A stretch of 64,000 bases of DNA, taken from positions 62,001 through 126,000 of the forward strand of contig CAKOLO010000004.1 in assembly GCA_934096235.1 (NCBI GenBank), given 5' to 3'. The notes beneath the pieces are model-generated. The model was not told where the DNA came from and made no database searches. It saw only the letters and a list, made by a program, of their open reading frames with translations. This document shows, in pieces, positions 40,626 through 50,164 of this stretch. A program made the translations under genes and the position numbers. Every line of letters starts with the position of its first letter. Position 1 is the first letter of the stretch. Source of the DNA: an uncultured Bacilli bacterium (lineage in GTDB: Bacteria > Bacillota_I > Bacilli_A > RF39 > UBA660).

Positions 40626-42369
40626 ATTCTAATATTGCTTTTATTCTTCTTACTCCAGAAGAAGATGCTTCTTCTTTTACTATTTTGAAATGTCCAAGTT
40701 CGTTTGTATTTTTAACATGTGGGCCTCCACAAAGTTCTTTGGAAATATTATCTCCAATTGTATATACTGTAACGATATCAGGATATTTTTCAATGAACAT
40801 ACACTCTGCTCCTGATTTAACAGCATCTTCTTTACTCATTTCTTCTACTGTTACAGGTAGGCCTTCTTTAATCCATTCATTAACTAAATCTTCAGTTTTT
40901 TGTTTTTCTTCATCAGTTAGTTTATGATCACAACTAAAGTCGAATCTCATTCTTTCATCAGTGATATTACTACCTTTTTGATGAACATCTTTATTAACAA
41001 CTACTTTTAATGCTGCATTTAGTAAGTGTGTTGCTGTATGGTATTTAGTTTCTATTTCATTGTTACCGCTAAGTCCACCTTTAAATTGTCCGGCAGATGC
41101 TGTTCTTGATAGTTCTTGATGAGCTTTAAATTTTTCTTTGAACCCTTCTTCATCAACATTAATATTTCTTTCATGAGCAAGTTCAACTGTTAACTCGATT
41201 GGGAATCCATAAGTATCATATAATCTAAATGCAGTAGTTGCATCTATATCTTTATTATCTTTAGTTACTTTTTCAAATTCTCTTAAACCTTTTTCTAAAG
41301 TTCTATTAAATTTTTCTTTTTCGTTTTTTAATACTTCTAAAACAGTATTTTTATTATCTTTTAATTCAGAATAATATTTTTCATATTTAGATATAATTAG
41401 TTTTGCTATTTCTTGTTCCCAATTACTAGAAATATCTATTCCTAATTTTTTAGCATGTCTAATAGCACGTCTAATTAATCTTCTTAGGATGTATCCTTGA
41501 CCTACATTACTTGGTTTTACTCCTGCGTAGTCTGCACTAATAAATACACTTGTTCTTAAGTGATCAGCTATTATTCTCATACTTTGTTCATTACCTTCAT
41601 ATGGTAAATTACTTATTTTAGATATAAGTTCTATTACATCTTTAAATATACTTGATAGATAATTATCGTTGACTCCTTCTAGGATTGCTGTTACTCTTTC
41701 TACTCCCATACCAGTATCTACATTCTTTTTAGGTAGTTCTGTTATTGTTCCGTCAGCTGCTTTATTATATTGCATAAATACATCGTTCCAGATTTCAACC
41801 CATCTTTCATCTTCAGTATCAAATACTTCAGGAATAGGATCATTACTTCTCCAAAAGAACATTTCTGAGTCTGGTCCACATGGTCCTGCTTCTCCTGCTA
41901 TCCAGAAGTTATCATCTACTGTTTCTGCTATTCTTTCTTTCTTAATTCCTAAATTTAACCATTTGTTATATGAAACTTCATCAAATGGAATGTTATCACT
42001 TCCTGCATATACAGTTACAGCAAGTCTTTCAACTGGTATATTTAATACCTTTGTTAAAAATTCAAAGCTCCATTCTATTGCTTCATCTTTAAAATAGTCT
42101 CCTAGTGACCAATTACCTAACATTTCAAAGAATGTATGGTGATAAGTGTCTCCAATATTGTCTAAATCATTTGTTCTAATACATTTTTGATAATCACAAA
42201 GTCTAGTACCATATGGATGAGTTTGTCCCATAAGATATGGTATTAGAGGTTGCATACCAGCTGTATTAAATAATACGCTTGGATCATTTTCAGGTACTAC
42301 TGGCGCACTTGGTATTTGTTTGTGTCCTTTACTAACAAAAAAATCAATGTACAAATCTTTAATATTCAT
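40624..42369 (-). CDS. alaS: Short alanyl-tRNA synthetase lacking the C-terminal domains
   Basis: 581 residues. The class II catalytic core is complete (DLYIDFFVSKGHKQIPSAPV, LFNTAGMQPL, HHTFFEMLGNWSLGDYFK, GPCGPDSE, NVDTGMGVERV), as is the editing domain with its zinc site (HTATHLL and CGGPH). It stops right after SSGVRRIKAI, so the oligomerisation coiled coil and the DHHA1/C-Ala domain (about 280 further residues in usual AlaRS) are missing. The ATG at 42369 has GGGAGGA before it. Expression is under an Ala T-box. Confidence 0.95.
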   Translation of the reverse strand: MNIKDLYIDFFVSKGHKQIPSAPVVPENDPSVLFNTAGMQPLIPYLMGQTHPYGTRLCDYQKCIRTNDLDNIGDTYHHTFFEMLGNWSLGDYFKDEAIEWSFEFLTKVLNIPVERLAVTVYAGSDNIPFDEVSYNKWLNLGIKKERIAETVDDNFWIAGEAGPCGPDSEMFFWRSNDPIPEVFDTEDERWVEIWNDVFMQYNKAADGTITELPKKNVDTGMGVERVTAILEGVNDNYLSSIFKDVIELISKISNLPYEGNEQSMRIIADHLRTSVFISADYAGVKPSNVGQGYILRRLIRRAIRHAKKLGIDISSNWEQEIAKLIISKYEKYYSELKDNKNTVLEVLKNEKEKFNRTLEKGLREFEKVTKDNKDIDATTAFRLYDTYGFPIELTVELAHERNINVDEEGFKEKFKAHQELSRTASAGQFKGGLSGNNEIETKYHTATHLLNAALKVVVNKDVHQKGSNITDERMRFDFSCDHKLTDEEKQKTEDLVNEWIKEGLPVTVEEMSKEDAVKSGAECMFIEKYPDIVTVYTIGDNISKELCGGPHVKNTNELGHFKIVKEEASSSGVRRIKAILE

Positions 42370-42381
42370 AATTTCCTCCCT

Positions 42382-42570
42382 AAAATAAAAAAGGATAGTA
42401 CACAAGGAGTCATATAGACGGTACCATCCTTTAATTAACTTAATTAATGTAACGTATTTCCACGTGAGCTATTAACTCATAAGTGAAAGTAGCTTCAAAT
42501 ATAGTACTTATTAGTTTACACCAACCACTAACTCTCTATAAAGTATTTTTATTCTACTCGTCTTTCAATG
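42382..42570 (-). ncRNA. T-box riboswitch (Ala) upstream of alaS
   Basis: The leader carries the T-box core AGGATGGTACC (42420-42430, minus strand), a competing terminator (GGATGGTACC...GTACTATCC then TTTTT, about 42388-42433), the stem I AGAGAG start and a specifier loop GAA-GCT-AC whose GCT codon (42491-42493) reads alanine. Uncharged tRNA-Ala should prevent termination and switch on alaS. Confidence 0.92.
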
Positions 42571-42576
42571 TATTAG

Positions 42577-42605
42577 ATTTTATCAAAATAATTAGTAAAT
42601 TTCAA
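42577..42605 (-). promoter_or_regulatory. Promoter of alaS
   Basis: TTGAAA (42600-42605), 17 bp, TAAAAT (42577-42582). Confidence 0.75.
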
Positions 42606-42620
42606 TAGTTTTATTTATTT

Positions 42621-45281
42621 TTATTGTTTTGCTGTGAAATATCCAGGACTACTAGTTCCTCCATCAATTCTAGCATAAGTTTTATCTACTTTAGTACTAT
42701 CATATACTGTACCAGCACCACCTACAAGTTTAGTATCACCACTAAACATATTAGATGAACTAGTAACTTTATTAGTCAAAAATTTATTACTTACGTAAAT
42801 TGTAGTAAGTTTATAAGAGTTTCTAAACATATATGACATATTAGTCACATTTGAAGTATTAAAACTGCTTAAATCTAGAGAAGAAGCATTACTATGATCA
42901 AACATATATTTCATATCAGTTACATTGCTTGTATTAAAGTTACTTACATTAATTGTATTAAACTTAGTTACTCCAAACATATAACTCATATCAGTTACAT
43001 TGCTTGTATCAAAATTGCTTACATCTAAAGTAACAGAATCACACATACAAAACATAAAACTCATACTAGTTACTTTACTTGTATCAAAAGCACTTACATC
43101 CAATGATGTAACTCGTGTATCATTAAACATTTGTCTCATATCAGTAACATTACTTGTATTAAACTTACTTACATCTAATGTTTTTCCTTTATATCCTTGA
43201 AACATAGCTCTCATATCAGTAACCTTACTTGTATCGAAACTACTTACATCTAATGCATTTACTTCACTTTTAAAAAACATATAACTCATATTTGTTACAT
43301 TACTTGTATTAAACTTACTTACATCTAATGTTGTTGCATGGCTTTCTCTAAACATACCAGACATATTAGTTACTTTACTTGTATTTAATTTGTCTAAACC
43401 TACAATAGTAGTTGCTTCACTTCGCCAAAAAAGTCCTTCCATACCAGTAACCTTGCTTGTATCAAAATTGCTTATATCAATCAAAGGCATTTGAGTAATA
43501 CTGAACATATAACTCATATCAATTACATTACTCGTATCAAAATTACTTACATCCAATATGCTTCCTTTATATTTTTGAAACATAGATCGCATATTTGTAA
43601 CTTTGCTTGTATTGAAATTGCCAATATCAAGTGAGGTAAGAGCAGTTTTTACAAACATTTCTCCCATATTAGTAACATTGCTTGTATCAAAACTACTTAC
43701 ATCTAAATTAGTCACATTTGTTACTGCAAACATACCAAACATATTAGTAACCTTACTTGTATCAAAATTACTTATATTAATTGAAGTTGCTTGTGTACTA
43801 TTAAACATATAAGACATATCAGTTACATTTTTAGTATCAAAATTACTTAAATCTAATGACGTCGCATGACTACCATAAAACATACCACTCATATTAGTAA
43901 CTTTATTTGTATCAAAATTGCTCACATCTAATGTTTTTGCTTGACTCAAAGAAAACATATAACGCATATTAGTAACTTTGCTTGTGTTAAAATCACTAAC
44001 ATCAATTACTTCAGAATTAGCTTTATAAAACATTTTATACATGGAAGTAACATTGCTTGTATCAAAACTACTCAAATCTAAAACTTTAGTTACACTTTCT
44101 GAAAATGTTCCTTCCATCTTTGTAACATTTTTAGTATCAAAATTACTTACATCCAAAATAGTCGCTTGAGTTCTTTGAAGCATCCATGACATATCAGTTA
44201 CTTTACTCGTATTAAAACCGCTTATATCTAGTTCAGTGGTTTTCGTATTAAAAAACATATCATACATAGTAATTACATTACTCGTATTAAAATCTCCAAC
44301 ATCTAGTTTAGAAGCATTACTACCACTAAACATATAAGACATATCAGTTACATTACTTGTATCAAAACCACTTAATCCTTCTATAGAAGTAGCACTACTT
44401 TTTTTAAACATACCTCTCATATTAACTACATTACTTGTATTAATATTTAATAAATCTATTGAAGCTGATTTGCTTCCAAAAAACATATTTGACATCGATA
44501 TAACAGGCTTATTATTTATATATGTGCAAACCTTACTTGTAACAGAGTCAGTACTTTCTTTATCAGTTAAAGAAACTCCCCAACCATCCACTGACATGTT
44601 AACCCATTCAAGTGTATCATCTGAAACATTATTAACTTCTTGCATATATCTATAAGTATATTGACCATTAACATACTCTGCTCCTTGTACCATTTCTCCA
44701 TCAAATGTACAATAAACAGCTTCTGGTGCTTGATATGGTTCTATTCCAATCTTACCAGTAAATGTTTTATTCATATTTGAATCTTGTGGATAAGTTTTAT
44801 TATCAAACTTTATAGTGACAGTATATTCTTGAGTGATACCTGCATCTATTGATATATTCTTTTTTATATAACCATCAGTTACAGTACTACTAATTGGTAC
44901 TGCTCTATAAATGTCATTACATGTTCCACTTGTAGTTTTATTGTTATAGTCAGTATAACTCTTACAATCTAACGATACATGAAGTTCATAGTTTTCAATT
45001 GTATTAATTAAGTCACCCCAATATAGAGAATAAGTTGTATTTTTAGTTCCAACATTACTGACAGTTATAACTTTAGTAACTGTATCTCCAGGCATCGCAT
45101 CAACTAACTTTAACTCAGTTTCATCTCTATATTCAAGTTTTAAGTCACCCGTATTCATAACTATATCTTTAGAAGTTCCTTCAACTTCTAAAGTAAAATA
45201 TGCATAACTAAGTCCTATAAAACTAAGAATAACCATAATAATAAAAGATATAAATAAAATCTTTATAGTCTTATTTTTCAT
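42621..45281 (-). CDS. Surface protein with 22 DUF285 (BspA-like) repeats
   Basis: 886 residues. A membrane/signal segment (~8-28) ends in a SYAYFT motif like TasA/CalY proteins. A beta-sandwich region (to ~190) is followed by a linker and then 22 repeats of about 25 residues of the type LDVSNFDTSKVTNMSYMF (DUF285, a BspA-like leucine-rich-repeat family). It ends with YARIDGG...SPGYFT, a common end of this family. Such proteins are adhesins or unknown surface proteins in gut and mouth bacteria and mycoplasmas. No LPxTG motif is visible. Confidence 0.9.
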   Translation of the reverse strand: MKNKTIKILFISFIIMVILSFIGLSYAYFTLEVEGTSKDIVMNTGDLKLEYRDETELKLVDAMPGDTVTKVITVSNVGTKNTTYSLYWGDLINTIENYELHVSLDCKSYTDYNNKTTSGTCNDIYRAVPISSTVTDGYIKKNISIDAGITQEYTVTIKFDNKTYPQDSNMNKTFTGKIGIEPYQAPEAVYCTFDGEMVQGAEYVNGQYTYRYMQEVNNVSDDTLEWVNMSVDGWGVSLTDKESTDSVTSKVCTYINNKPVISMSNMFFGSKSASIDLLNINTSNVVNMRGMFKKSSATSIEGLSGFDTSNVTDMSYMFSGSNASKLDVGDFNTSNVITMYDMFFNTKTTELDISGFNTSKVTDMSWMLQRTQATILDVSNFDTKNVTKMEGTFSESVTKVLDLSSFDTSNVTSMYKMFYKANSEVIDVSDFNTSKVTNMRYMFSLSQAKTLDVSNFDTNKVTNMSGMFYGSHATSLDLSNFDTKNVTDMSYMFNSTQATSINISNFDTSKVTNMFGMFAVTNVTNLDVSSFDTSNVTNMGEMFVKTALTSLDIGNFNTSKVTNMRSMFQKYKGSILDVSNFDTSNVIDMSYMFSITQMPLIDISNFDTSKVTGMEGLFWRSEATTIVGLDKLNTSKVTNMSGMFRESHATTLDVSKFNTSNVTNMSYMFFKSEVNALDVSSFDTSKVTDMRAMFQGYKGKTLDVSKFNTSNVTDMRQMFNDTRVTSLDVSAFDTSKVTSMSFMFCMCDSVTLDVSNFDTSNVTDMSYMFGVTKFNTINVSNFNTSNVTDMKYMFDHSNASSLDLSSFNTSNVTNMSYMFRNSYKLTTIYVSNKFLTNKVTSSSNMFSGDTKLVGGAGTVYDSTKVDKTYARIDGGTSSPGYFTAKQ
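42785..44435 (-). repeat. DUF285 repeat tract (22 x ~75 bp)
   Basis: The coding repeats recur every ~75 bp with shared segments (on the minus strand: TTTGATACAAGTAATGTAAC-like starts and ATGAGTTATATGTTT-like middles). Two units are one residue longer. The units differ, so the tract is old, but segments are similar enough for recombination. Confidence 0.85.
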
Positions 45282-45320
45282 ATTATATTCACCATTATAT
45301 ATTTTACCATTTTTGATTAC

Positions 45321-45351
45321 AAAATAAAACTGGAAACTTTTATTTCCAGTT
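45321..45351 (-). terminator. Hairpin after the 45363-46061 gene
   Basis: AACTGGAAA (45328-45336)/TTTCCAGTT (45343-45351), then TTATTTTG on the minus strand. Confidence 0.7.
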
Positions 45352-45362
45352 AATTTTTTTAT

Positions 45363-46061
45363 TTATTGAATTGGTGTTGTTGGTGTGCTTGGTGTTTCTG
45401 GTGCAGTTGGTACTTCAGGTGCTGCAGTTACTACTGGAGCTTCTGGAGTTACTACTTGTGCAACTTCTGGAGTTTGTTCTGTTACTACAGGTGTTGGTTC
45501 AACTGGAGCCATTGCAGGAGCTGGTTCACTAACAACTACTTCTGGTGTTACAGGAGCGGCTGGTGTTACTTCAGGAGCTACCATTTCAGGTGCTGCAACT
45601 GGTGCAGGTTCACTTTGAACTGGTGCTTGCATTTCTGGAGTCGCTTCTTCTTTATCTTCAATAATTAAAGTTGGTCCTTCTGTAACAGCTGGATCTTCTG
45701 CAGTTGTTTCTACTGATGCAGGGGCTTGCATCTCTGGTGTTCCAAAAATACTTCCTTCTTCTGTTCCAATATTGACTTCAGTACTAGTTGCTTCAACATT
45801 ATTTAGTGAAGGTTCTTCAATAACTAGTCCTTGTTCTTCTGCTGGAGCTGGTGCTACTGGTTCAGGATTTGCTACACTTGTTGGTGCTACTCCTGCTGCT
45901 GCTTGAGCTTGAGCATCTGCATTTGGTACAGGCACAACTTCTTCATTTTTCTTTTTCTTTTTTCCATCTACAATGAAACCGATTAATGCAAACAGTAAAA
46001 TTACTGCTGCCAACATAAACCATTTATAATTGTCTGCTAAAAAACTTAGTATACTATCCAT
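45363..46061 (-). CDS. Membrane-anchored Ala/Pro/Val/Glu-rich low-complexity protein
   Basis: 232 residues: one membrane helix (~13-31), a KKKKK stop-transfer run, then ~190 residues of low complexity rich in Pro, Ala, Val, Glu and Thr. Short motifs such as TPEMQAPA recur. The basic run after the helix suggests the tail is cytoplasmic. The codons needed for Ala/Pro make the gene richer in G+C than its surroundings. No family recognised; probably a disordered spacer or scaffold. Confidence 0.72.
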   Translation of the reverse strand: MDSILSFLADNYKWFMLAAVILLFALIGFIVDGKKKKKNEEVVPVPNADAQAQAAAGVAPTSVANPEPVAPAPAEEQGLVIEEPSLNNVEATSTEVNIGTEEGSIFGTPEMQAPASVETTAEDPAVTEGPTLIIEDKEEATPEMQAPVQSEPAPVAAPEMVAPEVTPAAPVTPEVVVSEPAPAMAPVEPTPVVTEQTPEVAQVVTPEAPVVTAAPEVPTAPETPSTPTTPIQ

Positions 46062-46088
46062 AGGTTCCTCCTTATTCTTATCAATATT

Positions 46089-46117
46089 ATTCTAACATTA
46101 ATAAAATAATATTTCAA
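46089..46117 (-). promoter_or_regulatory. Promoter of the 45363-46061 gene
   Basis: TTGAAA (46112-46117), 17 bp, TAGAAT (46089-46094) with TG upstream of the -10. Confidence 0.65.
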
Positions 46118-46152
46118 CATTTTTTATTAAATTATATTCTCAGTAATAAATT

Positions 46153-47190
46153 TTATTCTATTTTTAATGTTTCGCCTTTAGGTTGAATATGAATCCATGT
46201 GTTTCCATCATTAACAACTAGTTCTGTTCCATCCATTAATGTATATTTTGTTTTAGCATCTCTACTTGATTTACTCCACTTTATTTTAATAGCTTCACCA
46301 TTAGAAATATAATATCCTTCTCCACTACCTATATTATCTAAATCTTGTCTTCCTTTTTTATCTCCTAAAGAAGTGTTTTTTACTTGATAAGTTATTATAT
46401 TTTTAACAGTATATTGTTTTTTAGTAACTAAATCTGTATGAGCTTCTCCTCCCATGAACATTTTATAATTCATATTTTCAGGATCGTATTCATATGAAGT
46501 TGTTTGATAATTTGAGTATTTAATAGATACTTTATTTGCTGTCTTTAGTGTTTCATCTTTTGAATGGTCTACTTTTATAGGACTATATTTTAATAATTGA
46601 GTTTCGGTTGTAGTTCTATATTTTTTTGATTTTACTACCGTGTTTATTCTATCGATTGAAGTGAATGCTGTATGTTCCCATGCTCTTTTTAATGTTTTAT
46701 CTCTAAAGAATCCTTTAGCATCATACATTCCATTAACATTGTTAATACTTAATGATGCAAGATCTGACTTTGCTTGAGGTGACTGTCCGTAGTGGACAAA
46801 TATAGCATCATTTTCCATAACGTAATCTAAAAAATAATGTCTTGCACTTCTAACTGAACCTATCTTTTCAGTAGTTTGATCTTTAAATAAAGCAATAAGT
46901 CTTGTAATACCACCTTCTGCGATAAGTTCGTATCCAATATAAGCATCTTGAAGTCCAGCATGTGGCCAAGCAGCATGATTATTGTTAATAGATACTGCAT
47001 ATGGTCTTGATTTACTTGTTTCATCTATAATCTTCACTTTTGGTTTTTCTACATATATTGTACCAATATTAATTCCCATCTTTGAAATCATACTTTCTAT
47101 CTTTTCATTTAAATTAAAATAATATACAAGTCCACCTACTATTAGTGTTAATACAATAAAAATAATTAAACTTCTCAAAAATCTTTTCAT
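46153..47190 (-). CDS. DUF3048 (YerB-like) membrane-anchored protein
   Basis: 345 residues from the ATG with GGAG seven bases upstream. A membrane anchor (~7-27) precedes the DUF3048 domain: RPYAVSINNNHAAWPHAGLQ, AYIGYELIAEGGITRLIALF, KIGSVRSARHYFLDY, FVHYGQSPQA, WEHTAFTSIDRI, and a C-terminal part ending NDGNTWIHIQP. The family (YerB in Bacillus) is exported and of unknown biochemical role. Confidence 0.88.
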   Translation of the reverse strand: MKRFLRSLIIFIVLTLIVGGLVYYFNLNEKIESMISKMGINIGTIYVEKPKVKIIDETSKSRPYAVSINNNHAAWPHAGLQDAYIGYELIAEGGITRLIALFKDQTTEKIGSVRSARHYFLDYVMENDAIFVHYGQSPQAKSDLASLSINNVNGMYDAKGFFRDKTLKRAWEHTAFTSIDRINTVVKSKKYRTTTETQLLKYSPIKVDHSKDETLKTANKVSIKYSNYQTTSYEYDPENMNYKMFMGGEAHTDLVTKKQYTVKNIITYQVKNTSLGDKKGRQDLDNIGSGEGYYISNGEAIKIKWSKSSRDAKTKYTLMDGTELVVNDGNTWIHIQPKGETLKIE

Positions 47191-47259
47191 ACTCATTCTC
47201 CATTTTAATTATATCACGTATATTTTTAATTATTATAGTTTTATTATAAATATTTACAA

Positions 47260-47284
47260 ATAAAAATGTCTCTTTTGAGACATT
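47260..47284 (-). terminator. Terminator of the asnS-gatB operon
   Basis: AATGTCTC (47265-47272)/GAGACATT (47277-47284), then TTTTATTTG on the minus strand. Confidence 0.8.
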
Positions 47285-48713
47285 ATTTAATAAGTTCTAA
47301 CATTTTAGCTTTTGCTTCTATTGGATTTGCTTTTCCTTTTGATTTTTTCATTACTTGTCCAACTAGATAATCTAACATATTAGTTCTTCCATTATGATAG
47401 TCTTCTATAGCTTTAGCATTTTCACTTATTACCTCATTAACTAGTGATTCAATAAGTCCTGCATCTTCTATAACTTCCATATCATATTTTTTAACTATTT
47501 CTTTTGGAGTAAGTTTTTCTTCTAACATTTTAGTAAATACTTTTTTAGCTTGGTCAGATGATATTTTTTTATCATTAACAAGTGAAACTAATTCTACTAT
47601 CATGTTTGGTCTTATGAATAAGTCATCTATAGTATTTTCTTCACTCTTATTTAGTTCTCCTAGTACTCTAGTTGTAATCCAGTTACATGCACTCTTTGGA
47701 TCACATTTAAGACTTACGCATTCTTCAAAGTAATCAGATATTTTTTTATCTTTAGTTAGTACTCCTGCATCATATTCAGAAAGTCCATATTCATTAATAT
47801 ATTTTTCTTTTCTTTCATGAGCTAGTACTGGTATTTTACTTCTTACTTCATCAAGTAATTCTTTAGTAATTCTAAATTTTGGAATATTTGGTTCTGTGAA
47901 GTATTTATAGTCTATAGCATCTGCTTTACTTCTCATATGAATAGTAGTTCCAGATTCATCATCCCATCTTCTTGTTTCTTGTATTACTTCATCATAACGT
48001 CCAGCATCTTTAAGTTCGCTTTGTCTTTTGATTTCATAGTTAATAGTTTTTCTAATAGCATCAAAACTATTTACGTTTTTAACTTCAACTTTAGTACCAA
48101 ATTCAGTATCATTTTCATTCATTATTGATACATTTACGTCTGCTCTTATTTGACCTTTTTTAGTATCACATTCTGAAATATCGGTATATTCATAAATACT
48201 TTTAACGTGTTCTAAGAAAGCTAGTGCTTCATCTGCTGAATGAAGGCATGGTTCTGTTACTAATTCTAGAAGTGGTACGCCTGCTCTATTATAATCAATT
48301 GTTGAAGTATTATAATAGTGATCAAGTGATGCTGCATCTTCTTCTAAGTGTATATCATGAATTAATACTTCTTTTTTAGTACCATTTACATCTATTTCTA
48401 TTTTTCCATCTACGCCTACTGGATTAAAGAATTGTGTTAATTGATATCCTTTTGGTAGATCTGGATAGTAGTAATTCTTTCTATCAAATTCCATATATTC
48501 TGGTTGTTTACAATTAAGTATCATTGACATCATTAATGCTTTTTTAACACATGTTTTATTTACTACTGGTAGAGTTCCTGGAAAGGCCATATCTACAGGA
48601 GCAACATTTTCATTAGCTACTTTTGAGAAACTATTTTTTGCATTTGAGAATACTTTTGTATTAGATTTCATTTCGCAGTGAAATTCTAAACCTATTACTG
48701 CTTTATATGCCAT
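47283..48713 (-). CDS. gatB: Asp/Glu-tRNA amidotransferase subunit B
   Basis: A 476-residue GatB, the kinase/transamidase subunit that binds the misacylated tRNA. It has GLEFHCEMKSNTKVFS, the DLPKGYQLTQF loop, IHLEEDAASLDH, NRAGVPLLELVTEP, and the C-terminal YqeY-like helical tail (LVGQVMKKSKGKANP). It starts on the last base of the gatA stop. Confidence 0.97.
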   Translation of the reverse strand: MAYKAVIGLEFHCEMKSNTKVFSNAKNSFSKVANENVAPVDMAFPGTLPVVNKTCVKKALMMSMILNCKQPEYMEFDRKNYYYPDLPKGYQLTQFFNPVGVDGKIEIDVNGTKKEVLIHDIHLEEDAASLDHYYNTSTIDYNRAGVPLLELVTEPCLHSADEALAFLEHVKSIYEYTDISECDTKKGQIRADVNVSIMNENDTEFGTKVEVKNVNSFDAIRKTINYEIKRQSELKDAGRYDEVIQETRRWDDESGTTIHMRSKADAIDYKYFTEPNIPKFRITKELLDEVRSKIPVLAHERKEKYINEYGLSEYDAGVLTKDKKISDYFEECVSLKCDPKSACNWITTRVLGELNKSEENTIDDLFIRPNMIVELVSLVNDKKISSDQAKKVFTKMLEEKLTPKEIVKKYDMEVIEDAGLIESLVNEVISENAKAIEDYHNGRTNMLDYLVGQVMKKSKGKANPIEAKAKMLELIK

Positions 48714-50164
48714 TATAGTACCTCCTTTGCTGTTTGATTTTTATATTCCATATTACTTTCAAGAGCATATGCAATATTTAAAACGTTTATATCATCTTTT
48801 ACTTTTCCTGTTATATTTACACCTACTGGTAAATTACTTACAAATCCATTTGGTAAAGTAACAGATGGAAAACCACCAAAGTTGCCTATTTGTAAGTGAT
48901 CCTCTAAAACATTATTTGAACTTGAAAGAGCGTTTTTGCTTCCTTCAATGAATTTAGCAGGGCCACTTCCAACTGGAAGAATTAAACCATCATATTTTTC
49001 AAATAATTCATTCATTTTATCTACTATTAATCTTCTTACTCTTTTAGCATTTATAAAGTATTTTTCTTGATTTTCTTTTTGTAGTACGTATGAACCAATT
49101 ACAAATCTTCTTTTAATTAATGGTGAGAATCCTTTTGTTCTATGATCTTTCATCATAGCCATTGGGTTATCTCCTTCTCCTCTTGGGCCAAATATAATAC
49201 CTGTTAAGTTTGACATATTGCTTGTTGCTTCTGCACAAGATATAACTACATATACACTTGGTATTGCATTTAATAATGCTTTATCTATTGATATTTCATC
49301 TACTTCTATACCTAGAGATTTACAAAGTTCAACTGTTTTATGAAAGTTTTCCATGTGGCTTTTTAGTTCTTCACTTGGATTTTTATAGTTATCTAAATCT
49401 ACTATTTCTTTTATATAGAATAATTTTTTACCTTTTACATCTTTATTTAGATTCTTATAAAGTTCTATATTACTTGAATCCCAAGATGTCATATCTTTAG
49501 GGTCTTTTCCTTTCATAGCATCTACTGCGATAGCTGCATCTTCTACACTTCTTGATAATACACCTACTGTATCAAGTGAACATGCAAATGGGAAAAGTCC
49601 ATATCTTGAGATCATTCCATATGTTGGTTTGTATCCTACTATTCCACAGTATGCCGCTGGTTTACGAATTGAGTCTCCAGTATCACTACCTAATGCGAAT
49701 GGATAGCATCCACATGCAACTGATGCTGCACTACCTGCTGAAGAACCTGCAGTCATTCTTTCTAAATTCCAAGGATTGTGTACTACACCAGTGTGTCCTG
49801 TTGTACCAGTACCACCCATACCAAGTTCATCCATAACTGTTTTAGTTACTCCAACTGCCCCTTTTTTCTTTAGGTTAGCTACAGCAGTTGCATCAAAGAA
49901 TGGTACATAATCTTTTAAAGTATTAGAACTTCCAGTTGAAAGAATATCTTTAGTAGAAAAGTTATCTTTAATACCATATGGAATGCCACTAACTAGTTCA
50001 TCTGTTACTTTAGTTTCTTTCGCATCATCTATAATTGTAACAAAAGCATTTGTTTTTTCTTGTATACTATGACATTTTTCTAAAGATTCATCTATAAGTT
50101 CTTTTGAAGTAACTTTTTCATTTAATAAATCTTCATGTAATTCTTTTATACTTTTAGCTATCAT
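48713..50164 (-). CDS. gatA: Asp/Glu-tRNA amidotransferase subunit A
   Basis: A 483-residue amidase-signature protein that frees ammonia from glutamine. It has the Lys in GIPYGIKDNFS, cis-Ser in MTAGSSAGSAA and the nucleophile Ser in GSDTGDSIRKPAAYCG. In the last motif Asp stands where many GatA have a second Gly (TGGS); a similar form is known in some Firmicutes and Mollicutes, so activity is likely kept. It overlaps gatC and gatB by one base each. Confidence 0.97.
   Translation of the reverse strand: MIAKSIKELHEDLLNEKVTSKELIDESLEKCHSIQEKTNAFVTIIDDAKETKVTDELVSGIPYGIKDNFSTKDILSTGSSNTLKDYVPFFDATAVANLKKKGAVGVTKTVMDELGMGGTGTTGHTGVVHNPWNLERMTAGSSAGSAASVACGCYPFALGSDTGDSIRKPAAYCGIVGYKPTYGMISRYGLFPFACSLDTVGVLSRSVEDAAIAVDAMKGKDPKDMTSWDSSNIELYKNLNKDVKGKKLFYIKEIVDLDNYKNPSEELKSHMENFHKTVELCKSLGIEVDEISIDKALLNAIPSVYVVISCAEATSNMSNLTGIIFGPRGEGDNPMAMMKDHRTKGFSPLIKRRFVIGSYVLQKENQEKYFINAKRVRRLIVDKMNELFEKYDGLILPVGSGPAKFIEGSKNALSSSNNVLEDHLQIGNFGGFPSVTLPNGFVSNLPVGVNITGKVKDDINVLNIAYALESNMEYKNQTAKEVL

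Noticed and set aside
42785..44435. CRISPR-like or minisatellite array
   Set aside because: The 75-bp periodicity codes for DUF285 protein repeats; the units differ and the frame is kept throughout.
45366..45668. Plus-strand frames rich in Trp/Cys/Ser or Gly/Ala/Thr opposite the Ala/Pro-rich gene
   Set aside because: Reverse-complement shadows of the low-complexity tail; no ribosome site.
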